A stretch of 21,088 bases of DNA, from the NCBI GenBank assembly GCA_964477295.1, contig CAYZEZ010000048.1, positions 1 to 21,088 on the forward strand, read 5' to 3'. Positions 8,579-16,168 of this stretch are shown here, piece by piece. The notes under the pieces are model-generated. The model had not been told where the DNA came from and did no database searches. It worked only from the letters and a program-made list of their open reading frames with translations. Numbering within the stretch: position 1 is the first letter of the stretch; every line of letters begins with the position of its first letter. This DNA comes from CAYZEZ01 sp964477295 (GTDB lineage Bacteria; Bacteroidota; Bacteroidia; Bacteroidales; SM23-62). The position numbers were made by a program, and so were the translations under genes.

Positions 8579-10153
8579 TTATTTAGCGTTGATCACTGAC
8601 GAACCGGTCAGTTCATAAAACGGATTCTGGACCAGGGCCCGGTTGGCATCCAGCTCAGCCTGCAGAATCGGTAAATACAGCGCATCCATTACCGACATCT
8701 TGCTGATTTGAAGGGATTGGCTTCCTGAAAATTTTGGCATCAGGTAATTCAGCAACCTGTCGGGCGATTCTTCCCGCCTGGCCATGCGCATCAGGTCAAA
8801 CCATCTTTTCCCTTCAAACAGCAATTCCCGTTGCCTTTCCCTTAAAACAAGTTCCTCCATTTTTTTCTGGTCACTGTAATTTTCTAATTTTAATGAATCG
8901 ATACCCGGATCCGTATTTGCCCTGAGATAGGTTGTATTGACCAGGTTTAATGCTTCTCTCATGCCAGATTCATTCCAGTTCACCTGGACCAGGGCTTCTG
9001 CTTTCATAAGCATTACATCGGATAACCGGTATACGATCCAGCTGGGGGAGAAATTGGTGTAATAGTAGGTGCTGATATCATTTTCCCTCTCCACACGTTG
9101 TATCCCGGCATATTTGAAAATATAGTAGTACCCTGTTATTTTGGCACTGGAAATATTCACAAAATCCTTTAACCGGATATCATTCTCACTTTCCGTTTGT
9201 AATCCTAACGTGAAGTTGAAAGGGCTCTTTGCCCCTTCAGCAAGAAAGACAGGAAAACTTACCTGGCCTGAATAATCGCCGCTGTATCCGTATAATTTAC
9301 GGACCGCTTCATTTTTTAATTCATCGTCATCGAATGCAAGCTCAAAAATTGATTCAGTTGAGCTTCCTTCATAGAATACTTCCCTGTACATTTTTTCGGC
9401 CTCCACCAGTTCCAGGCTTTTGTCTGCCAGGATTTTGTCGCATTCAGCCACACAAAGCGCATATTGCTGGTCCCATAGATAGATGTCTGCCAACAAGGCC
9501 CTGACTGTATTCTGCGTAATCCTTGATTTCGGATGATCCGTTTTATCATAGGAGGGCCTGGCATAATTTTCAGCTTTCCTTAAGTCGTTGATTATAAAAT
9601 CTAAAATATCTCTTTCGGATGATTTGGGGACATTATATTCCTGTGTATCATCAATGCTTGGATCGGTGATGAGAGGAACCTCCCTGAATGCCCTTACCAG
9701 GTAAAAATAAACCAGTGCACGGATGGTCAGTACTTCGGCTTCCAGTGATCGAAGTTTATTTATGGTAAAATTCTGATCAATTTCCACAACACCCGGGGCA
9801 AAGTGCAGAAAATTGTTACAATAATTAATTGTCTGGTACATCGAGCCCCAGTCACACATCGGATTGGAAGCATTGATATCCACATTGAGTATATTTACAA
9901 GGTCATTACCGGTGCTGCTGCCTCTTACCATGTTATCTGAACGCAATTCTCCCCAGACAATCATACGCCTGATATTTGATTCTTCGGTCAATGACCGGTA
10001 ACAGGCTGTCAGTACCTGGGTCGCCTGAGTTTCGTTTTGCCAGTAATCCTCCAGGACAACTTCGCTTTCCGGCCGGATATCAAGCCATTCGGTGCAGCTG
10101 TAAGTCATAAGGAGAATGACGGACAGGGCAAATATGGCAGATTTGAGTTTCAT
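8579..10153 (-). CDS. RagB/SusD-family outer-membrane lipoprotein (first pair)
   Basis: This is a canonical SusD-like ligand-binding lipoprotein, the lid for the SusC encoded ten bases upstream. The frame is open further to an ATG at 10228, but that would overlap the SusC gene and place 25 non-signal residues ahead of the export signal. I therefore start at the ATG 10153-10151, giving 524 residues, a signal MKLKSAIFALSVILLMTYSC and lipidated Cys20. The mature start (TEWLDIRPESEVVLEDYWQNE) and the helical core (ACYRSL, WGELRSDN, INYCNNFL, RALVYFYLVRAFREVPL) are textbook SusD. The two C-terminal family motifs are intact: ELLFEGKRWFDLM (about 443-455) and LPILQAELDANRALVQNPFY (about 494-513). 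The following gene starts within about 8-41 bases, so translation is probably coupled. The substrate cannot be inferred. Confidence 0.95.
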   Translation of the reverse strand: MKLKSAIFALSVILLMTYSCTEWLDIRPESEVVLEDYWQNETQATQVLTACYRSLTEESNIRRMIVWGELRSDNMVRGSSTGNDLVNILNVDINASNPMCDWGSMYQTINYCNNFLHFAPGVVEIDQNFTINKLRSLEAEVLTIRALVYFYLVRAFREVPLITDPSIDDTQEYNVPKSSERDILDFIINDLRKAENYARPSYDKTDHPKSRITQNTVRALLADIYLWDQQYALCVAECDKILADKSLELVEAEKMYREVFYEGSSTESIFELAFDDDELKNEAVRKLYGYSGDYSGQVSFPVFLAEGAKSPFNFTLGLQTESENDIRLKDFVNISSAKITGYYYIFKYAGIQRVERENDISTYYYTNFSPSWIVYRLSDVMLMKAEALVQVNWNESGMREALNLVNTTYLRANTDPGIDSLKLENYSDQKKMEELVLRERQRELLFEGKRWFDLMRMARREESPDRLLNYLMPKFSGSQSLQISKMSVMDALYLPILQAELDANRALVQNPFYELTGSSVINAK

Positions 10154-10163
10154 TGTTAACTTT

Positions 10164-13100
10164 TTAAAATGAAACAGATAATCCCAGTGTGAAATCTCTT
10201 GACCGGGGTGTTTGTGATCTATCTTCACTTACACTGAAGGATCCGTAACCAACCTCCGGATCCACGCCGGTATATTTCGTCAAAATCAACAGATTGTTAA
10301 AGGTCAGGTACAACGAGAGGCGATTAATGTAAAATTCTCTCAGTTTTTCTGAAGGCACCGAGTAACTGAAAGTAAGGTACTTAAACCGCAGGAAAGACCC
10401 GTCTTCAACATACCGGTCACTGCCCAGCCAGTTATAACCGTAATTATACAATGCCCTCGGCATTTCAGTGACATCACCATCCTTGCGCCAGCGCCAGTTC
10501 ACCGATTTACTCTGGTTGTCGAGGTAATACATGTTCTCTGCAAACATACGGGCTTTATTAACTATTTTATTTCCATACCTGAAATTAAAGAATGCCGAAC
10601 AGTAAAAACTCTTGTACCGGATGGTTGTCCCGAAACCTCCATTCAACTTGGGATTGGAGTTGCCAAGGTATACTATGTCCAGTTCATCAATTGTACCATC
10701 GTAGTTAATGTCTTCGTAGATGGCATCTCCACCTTTAAACTCATAGGCATTGCTTCTCCCGAAGGCAAAATACATGGGGAGGGGTTCTCCATCCTGACCG
10801 GTAATCACATTTCCGTCCACATCACGTGCCACGGGGGCATTTTCCTGGATATTCGGTATATAATCGTTGTACTGGTAAACACCCTTGTATTTAAATCCAT
10901 AGATTGAGCCGTAAGAATTTCCTTCCTGGATACGCGACAGGTAGGTGCCATTTGCATAATCAAAATCGCTGTTGTACACACTCAGTACATCATCCCGTAG
11001 ATCTATTATGGTATTTACGAAATTTGTCAGGTTGAAATTGAAATCCAGGGAGAATTCGTTTTTAACGATTGCATTATAGGTGTAAAAATTTACTTCCCAT
11101 CCATCGTTGTTCATAGTGCCAATATTCTGCCAGGGAATATTTGAATAACCCGATGATACAGCGAGTTTCAGATCCTTGAATAACAGGTCCTCAGTATGCT
11201 TCTTGTAAAAATTAATATCAAAAACAAACCTGTCATCTAAAAATCCAAGGTCAAATCCGTAGTTAAAAGAGGTAGTGGTTTCCCATTTCAGGTTGGACAA
11301 TTGGAGTGAAGTGGGACGTGTTGCTGACTGGCCGATATAGCTTCCATATGCCGAATAGCGGCTATAATGAAGATACTCCTTGTCGGGTTGGTTCCCACTG
11401 ATGCCCCAGCTGGGTCGAATGGCCAGCATGCTTAACCAGCCGGCGGCCCATTGCATGAATGGTTCATCCGAAATAATCCACTTCGCGGAGATCCCCGGGA
11501 AGGTTCCGTATTTATTGTCTGCACCAAACTTGGTACTTCCATCCCTCCGGAAAGTTAAACCCAGTATGTACCGCGATTTATACGAATAGTGTCCCCTGAG
11601 CAAAAAGGCATTTGAACGGTATGAAGAACGGCTGGTTGAAATATCGCTGATATACCCTATGGCAGACGGATCAATGATCTCTCCGGATGGCAGGTTGGCT
11701 GTTGCCAGACCCTGGCTGGCATTGTAACCGGTCCTGACCTGGAAGGAACCATACAACATCATGTTATGATCGACGTTGCCCAGCCTGGGCTGCCAGGTGA
11801 TGTTGTTATCAGCCATGACGGTCATGCTTTCCGAATCAGCGCCTTCCGCAAAGTTAACCGAGCCATCGTTCCAGGAGATGTTGGATACCTCCCGGGGCAG
11901 GAATTTTGATACCTTATTATTATTCACATCGAACGACACATACATGTTATAGCGAAGCATATGTACTTCAGGATCAAGTAAATAATATTGCAACCTGAAC
12001 GTGGGAAGAATCCGGTAGTTCTTAAGGTTGTTTTCTGCCAGGTTTGCCAGGGCAACAGGATTCCTCAGGTCTCGCTGTGAACTATGCAAACCTGATGAAC
12101 GGGAAATATTGTAATAAAGATCTGTATTGTTCCCTTCCAGGTCCTGCTGGTAAACACTCACGTTGGGCATTTTCTTATAAGCAATGCCCAGGAGGTTATC
12201 CCAGTTCCTGTCATTATCGGAATAGGTAAATGAAAATTCAGAGATAAACTGGATCCTGTCCGATACCCAGTAATCGAGATAGGCACGTGATGACAGCCTG
12301 TCCATATGCTGCCCGATCACCGTTCCGTCCTGTGTTAAAATGCCGCCGGAAACACGGAAATTTGCCCTGCTGCCACCACCTGAAACGGTCAGGTAATGAT
12401 CATGTTTGAATCCGGGCCGTGTAACTTCTTTAAACCAATTGGTATTGTTGTTGAAGTTTTCGTATTCAGGGAAAGTCGGGTCGTACAGGAACTCCCTCAC
12501 GTTGGCAGCATATTCATCCTGCTCCGGGTTAAAGTATGCCTGCTTGATCATCATGGTGTAATCATCACCATTGAGCATTTTCAATCCCTCCGGCTGAACG
12601 GCACGGGTTAACCGGTATGTATATTGGATCCGTGTTGGCCCCTGTGAACCCTTTTTGGTTTTAATCATTAATACTCCGTTGGCACCCTTTGAGCCCCAGA
12701 CCGCCGTGGAGGCGGCATCCTTTAATACGGTAATTTCCTCAATGTCATCGGGATTAATGCTTAGCATATTGGCATATTGTTCCTGGTTAGCATTGGCAAA
12801 ATCAAACGTGGGATCGATCTCCACTTCATAAGGTATACCATTCAATACAATCAGCGGCTGGGTGTTGGCATTTATGGATGTGGTACCCCGGACCCTCATG
12901 GAGGCCCCGCTTCCAAGGTCGCCCGAGTTCGCTACAATATCCAGTCCGGCAATCCTGCCCTGCAGGGCATCATCCAGCGAAGTTACTGATACACCTTCAA
13001 ATACCGATGTGTTGATGGTTTGTAAGGCAGTGGAGATCTCCCTCTTCGGAATAACAAACGACCCTTCAACATGTTTCTTTTCGGCCGTAACGGTAACTGC

Positions 13101-13460
13101 TTCAATATCCTGTAACTCTTCTTCCATTGCTAAATTGATCGTATTCCTACCATCAATAGGTATGGATTGACTCCTGAATCCAATGTAGCTGAAGACTAAT
13201 TTGTTTGAAGAGTTTGTCACTTTAATCACATAATGGCCGTTCATATCTGAAACGGTGGCCCTCAGGAACCTTTTCTTGCTATCCACTTCAATTATGTTGA
13301 CGCCGATCAGCGTTTCTCCATCAACAGCCGCGGTTATGGTCCCCTGAACCACCATACTGGTCTGAGGCACCTGTCCGGATAAAATAACAGGCACCAGGAT
13401 ATTTACCAGGAGCAGGATCCCGGCAAACAAATGTTTCCTATTTATGCCCGATTTATTCAT
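10164..13460 (-). CDS. SusC/RagA-family TonB-dependent outer-membrane transporter (first pair)
   Basis: This 1098-residue SusC-type importer should form a complex with the SusD at 8579. In order: signal peptide (hydrophobic 11-28, cleavage near LSG-Q, residue 30), carboxypeptidase-regulatory-like domain (about 36-113, with GETLIGVNI, SDMNGHYVIK and LVFSYIGF), then the plug (about 135-271). The plug is canonical: LDDALQGRIAGLDIV, SMRVRGTTSINANTQPLIVLNG, and the SusC signature LKDAASTAVWGSKGANGVLMIKTKKG at 246-271, reported here in parts. The barrel closes on a terminal phenylalanine (DFTLGLSVSF), as expected for insertion by the BAM complex. There is no STN domain. Its start overlaps the end of the upstream four-domain FAS1 gene by eight bases, indicating translational coupling. 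Compared with the SusC at 1844 its plug is far more typical, so the two pairs probably take different ligands. Confidence 0.96.
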   Translation of the reverse strand: MNKSGINRKHLFAGILLLVNILVPVILSGQVPQTSMVVQGTITAAVDGETLIGVNIIEVDSKKRFLRATVSDMNGHYVIKVTNSSNKLVFSYIGFRSQSIPIDGRNTINLAMEEELQDIEAVTVTAEKKHVEGSFVIPKREISTALQTINTSVFEGVSVTSLDDALQGRIAGLDIVANSGDLGSGASMRVRGTTSINANTQPLIVLNGIPYEVEIDPTFDFANANQEQYANMLSINPDDIEEITVLKDAASTAVWGSKGANGVLMIKTKKGSQGPTRIQYTYRLTRAVQPEGLKMLNGDDYTMMIKQAYFNPEQDEYAANVREFLYDPTFPEYENFNNNTNWFKEVTRPGFKHDHYLTVSGGGSRANFRVSGGILTQDGTVIGQHMDRLSSRAYLDYWVSDRIQFISEFSFTYSDNDRNWDNLLGIAYKKMPNVSVYQQDLEGNNTDLYYNISRSSGLHSSQRDLRNPVALANLAENNLKNYRILPTFRLQYYLLDPEVHMLRYNMYVSFDVNNNKVSKFLPREVSNISWNDGSVNFAEGADSESMTVMADNNITWQPRLGNVDHNMMLYGSFQVRTGYNASQGLATANLPSGEIIDPSAIGYISDISTSRSSYRSNAFLLRGHYSYKSRYILGLTFRRDGSTKFGADNKYGTFPGISAKWIISDEPFMQWAAGWLSMLAIRPSWGISGNQPDKEYLHYSRYSAYGSYIGQSATRPTSLQLSNLKWETTTSFNYGFDLGFLDDRFVFDINFYKKHTEDLLFKDLKLAVSSGYSNIPWQNIGTMNNDGWEVNFYTYNAIVKNEFSLDFNFNLTNFVNTIIDLRDDVLSVYNSDFDYANGTYLSRIQEGNSYGSIYGFKYKGVYQYNDYIPNIQENAPVARDVDGNVITGQDGEPLPMYFAFGRSNAYEFKGGDAIYEDINYDGTIDELDIVYLGNSNPKLNGGFGTTIRYKSFYCSAFFNFRYGNKIVNKARMFAENMYYLDNQSKSVNWRWRKDGDVTEMPRALYNYGYNWLGSDRYVEDGSFLRFKYLTFSYSVPSEKLREFYINRLSLYLTFNNLLILTKYTGVDPEVGYGSFSVSEDRSQTPRSRDFTLGLSVSF

Positions 13461-15987
13461 ACCTTAAAACATTATCGATCTGGTGAATAACTGCTGTCGA
13501 CGAAGTGGTTATTGTTGACGAAGAAAAATCAATTCCTGTGCCTGAACCATCTATTTCCCTGTACACAGGGGGATTATTACTGAAGATATAATCACGTGTC
13601 ATAATGTTATACAGGTCATTGTCAGTGATCACCCTGGCTGTCCATTCCGTATCGGGCAACTCCGTAGTCAGGGACAGGTCATTCCCGCTCCCGGTCACAT
13701 TCAGCTTGTAATATTTATTCGTGAACGTATTGAAACGGCTTACCTTGTCATCGGTTTTGATGGTAGCGGTTTGGTAAAGTTCATTTACAGGTTCACCGCC
13801 GATATACACCGCATTATCCTGGAAATGATATCTCAGGAAACGTTCGAGTTTCTTAATTTCACTTTTCATAACTGCCGGGTCTGAGATCTCGTTTATCGTA
13901 TTCCAGTCTTTTATCAGGCCATCCTGCAATGCCTTTTGTATGGCTTCGTTGGTGGGAACGTAAACAGTATAGTGGAAGGTATTGAAGAACTTTATGCTGT
14001 AATCGATCCCGTAATAATTGGATGATTTTTTGAATATGACCGATTCTGATGTGGTTGGGAAACCGCTTAGCAGATCAAAGAAAGCCTTGAATTCAGGAGT
14101 TTCGCTGAGGATCTTGTAGACCGACTGCAAGGGTGTTTGTATGGGTTTATCAATAAAGTAGGTCTTCCCGTTTTCCTGTTCATAGACACTGGTTACATGT
14201 GTCGTTGCTCCCTGTTCAATATCACCGCCACCCCAAACTTCTAGGTCTTTTCCTTTTCCCTCAACAATGATGGTATTCCCGCCTTTAGTAAGGTAATATT
14301 TTGATCCCGACTCTACATCTCCGACAATAATATGCGTATCCAGAAGGTCAAGCAAACGGTTCGAAATAAAATCAGGATCCTCGATTTCCCCTATTTCGCT
14401 GCCTGCCTCCCCGGTTTCCGGATCATAACTGTATACTGTCGCATTGACGGTGGATGTTTCCTCGTTGTACCAGAATTTCAATACGCCCGGTACATCCTTG
14501 GAGAAAGCGATCGGGTCAATATATCTATCGAAAAAGTCATCTGTCGGCACAAAAAAGCTGTACTGGCTTATCAGCGAGTTCAGGTACAACCTGAAATCGT
14601 TTTGCCGGATGGCCCAGTTAAATACCTTGGTCTTTTCGCTGAACAGCACCGGCCCGTAAACCGAAACATAATCGTCAGGGGGGTAAACTTTATTGGTTAA
14701 ATAAACCACACCGTTCACCCCGATATACGATTCCTCAAGGTCTCCTATACTTATGGGTATCGGGGAGTTCTCATTATCGGTCATTTTTTGGAAGCGACTT
14801 GGGATCGATTCCAGGAATGATTCCCTCAAATGCCGTTTGAGAAAAAGGATCACGATATCGTCAGGAACATTATCCCAGGTGCCGTAGCGGTTCTTTAATA
14901 TAATACCGCTACCGGAGTTGAAGTATTCATCCAGTGTGGCATTGGTGGGGGCCAGGATCGCCCCCATGTCTGACTGCAAGGCACTTTCGGCTCCCCGGGG
15001 GACATAACTGTTCCATCCCGGGTTAAAAGGCAGCAGGTATTCCTCGTTAATTGATGTGTTGTCGGGGTAATAGTCTGGTCCTCCCCAGGGTGAGAAATAT
15101 CCTTTTACAAAAATTGAATCGTTAAATCCGGGATGGGTTTGTTTGTACTCATAGGTTGCATCTTCATAGTAATAAGGTGCTGAAAACCGTTCCAGCAACC
15201 TTGAGAATGTCTGGGTCTTTTCATTTTCCATCAGTTGCTGAGCCATGTTCATGCGCGGCAGTAATACATTTTCCAGTACATGGATATACCCGTTTTTACA
15301 GGTGATATCCCTCTGGATGACCTTATTATTGAAGACAAATGCATCATCTTCTTCCCTTTCTTCTCCCGTAATCAGGTAAAAATCATTATCCGAAATGTTT
15401 GCACTCATCAGGAATTTAGGAAGAAAATAGACCAGGGGCATATTGGTGTGATCCTTAAAAATATACAATCCCTTACTCCTGAACCTGTCCCAGAACTTTC
15501 CTTCAGGTAAAGTATTACCAGATTCATGGTATAAAATATTAACCGCAGATGCACGTCTCAGCGCTGTACCGTAATGCAAACCTGCGGCGCCGTTATAATT
15601 TGAAAGGGTTTCAATAAGGTATGCATTGTTTATCATCCCAAAATTCAGGATGGCGTTTTTCTGGTCGGCAGTAAGGTCGTCGTAGCCTGAAACACCCAGG
15701 GAATTGTCATTAAAGAAACGTTCGAATGCAGCATCATTCGCAACGAAAAGTGTTTTGCTTCCGGTTTTGGCCAGAACGGAAGTATACTTTGCATCTTCAA
15801 TTAATTTCACATAGTAAGTGTAGTTTCCATCTTCTTTCAGGTAATCATAGATGCTTGCTCCGAGCCATTCCGGTTCCGTGTCATCGTACATGTAATCATC
15901 CTTACAGGAAACCATCCATAAAGCACTGGATATCAGAATACATGTTATTAGAAGATATCGCTTTTGACTTGTCCTGAACCACTTCAT
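13453..15987 (-). CDS. Large fasciclin (FAS1) lipoprotein with about four FAS1 domains
   Basis: This 844-residue lipoprotein is the first gene of the SusCD/FAS1 operon and overlaps the next gene by eight bases. The signal ends ALWMVSC (Cys28) followed by KDDYMYDD. A lysine and acidic residues right after the cysteine match the surface lipoprotein export signal described in Bacteroidota. Four FAS1 units can be traced by their paired motifs (a T-x-F-x-P-T/N-x-A-F start and an N-G-x-I/V-H-x-I/L-x-x-V-L end). These are about 46-244 (TLFVANDAAFERFF to NGYIHVLENVLLP), 250-436 (GAILAPTNATLDEYF to NGVVYLTNKVYPP), 450-618 (YSFFVPTDDFFDRYI, THIIVGDV) and 620-842 (YTVYVPTNEAIQKAL to AVIHQIDNVLRYE). Several carry long insertions. 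There is no extra C-terminal domain, unlike the other two FAS1 proteins here. Adhesive or substrate-docking function is inferred from FAS1 family knowledge and SusCD context. Confidence 0.9.
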   Translation of the reverse strand: MKWFRTSQKRYLLITCILISSALWMVSCKDDYMYDDTEPEWLGASIYDYLKEDGNYTYYVKLIEDAKYTSVLAKTGSKTLFVANDAAFERFFNDNSLGVSGYDDLTADQKNAILNFGMINNAYLIETLSNYNGAAGLHYGTALRRASAVNILYHESGNTLPEGKFWDRFRSKGLYIFKDHTNMPLVYFLPKFLMSANISDNDFYLITGEEREEDDAFVFNNKVIQRDITCKNGYIHVLENVLLPRMNMAQQLMENEKTQTFSRLLERFSAPYYYEDATYEYKQTHPGFNDSIFVKGYFSPWGGPDYYPDNTSINEEYLLPFNPGWNSYVPRGAESALQSDMGAILAPTNATLDEYFNSGSGIILKNRYGTWDNVPDDIVILFLKRHLRESFLESIPSRFQKMTDNENSPIPISIGDLEESYIGVNGVVYLTNKVYPPDDYVSVYGPVLFSEKTKVFNWAIRQNDFRLYLNSLISQYSFFVPTDDFFDRYIDPIAFSKDVPGVLKFWYNEETSTVNATVYSYDPETGEAGSEIGEIEDPDFISNRLLDLLDTHIIVGDVESGSKYYLTKGGNTIIVEGKGKDLEVWGGGDIEQGATTHVTSVYEQENGKTYFIDKPIQTPLQSVYKILSETPEFKAFFDLLSGFPTTSESVIFKKSSNYYGIDYSIKFFNTFHYTVYVPTNEAIQKALQDGLIKDWNTINEISDPAVMKSEIKKLERFLRYHFQDNAVYIGGEPVNELYQTATIKTDDKVSRFNTFTNKYYKLNVTGSGNDLSLTTELPDTEWTARVITDNDLYNIMTRDYIFSNNPPVYREIDGSGTGIDFSSSTITTSSTAVIHQIDNVLRYE

Positions 15988-16025
15988 GATTACAGGTGGA
16001 TTTAATTTATATGAGCTGCAAGCTA

Positions 16026-16043
16026 CTGGTTGGGGGTCACCAG
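16026..16043 (-). other. Small possible leader hairpin upstream of the SusCD/FAS1 operon
   Basis: CTGGT and ACCAG form a five-base-pair inverted repeat around an eight-base loop in the predicted 5' leader. The stem is short and could arise by chance. It could influence leader folding, but no known riboswitch pattern is recognisable. Confidence 0.2.
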
Positions 16044-16079
16044 GTATCTAAATATATGCGGTGCTAATTTACTCCTAAA

Positions 16080-16108
16080 CAAAGATACACACTAATCGGT
16101 TTTCGAAA
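16080..16108 (-). promoter_or_regulatory. Bacteroidota-type promoter for the SusCD/FAS1 operon
   Basis: On the minus strand TATCTTTG (16087-16080) is an exact match to the Bacteroidota -7 consensus TAnnTTTG. Seventeen bases upstream lies TTTC (16108-16105), one mismatch from the -33 element TTTG. Transcription would begin near 16073 and leave a leader of about 85 bases before the ATG at 15987. Position and spacing fit the first gene of the operon well. The -33 box is imperfect, so an activator may be needed. Confidence 0.55.
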
Positions 16109-16126
16109 TATCATAAAAGAAAATTG

Positions 16127-16145
16127 ACAGGTCGCAAAAACAGGT
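16127..16145. repeat. ACAGGT direct repeat upstream of the promoter
   Basis: ACAGGT occurs at 16127-16132 and again at 16140-16145, start to start 13 bases. The pair lies about 20-40 bases upstream of the predicted -33 element, where an activator could bind. Two six-base copies in an AT-rich region could also be chance. Confidence 0.3.
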
Positions 16146-16168
16146 TTCTGACTGAATTTATTATCCGG

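Larger units (their letters stand above)
15988..16168. other. Intergenic region between the hydrolase gene and the SusCD/FAS1 operon
   Basis: These 181 bases separate two minus-strand genes. They hold a promoter-like element for the downstream operon, a pair of ACAGGT direct repeats just upstream of it, and a leader of about 85 bases with a small possible hairpin (arms 16026-16030 and 16039-16043, five base pairs). I see no hairpin followed by a T-run after the hydrolase stop codon at 16169. Read-through from the block starting at 19760 is therefore possible, alongside initiation at the local promoter. Confidence 0.6.

Noticed and set aside
10154..10228. N-terminal extension of the SusD gene to an upstream ATG at 10228
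   Set aside because: It overlaps the SusC gene, adds 25 residues with no signal character, and pushes the lipobox to residue 45; the ATG at 10153 gives a normal lipoprotein signal.
14332..14700. 122-codon plus-strand frame within the large FAS1 gene
   Set aside because: Antisense shadow of the FAS1 coding sequence; composition and residues show no protein-family features.
16146..16168. Intrinsic terminator after the hydrolase gene
   Set aside because: No stable hairpin followed by a T-run is visible on the minus strand.
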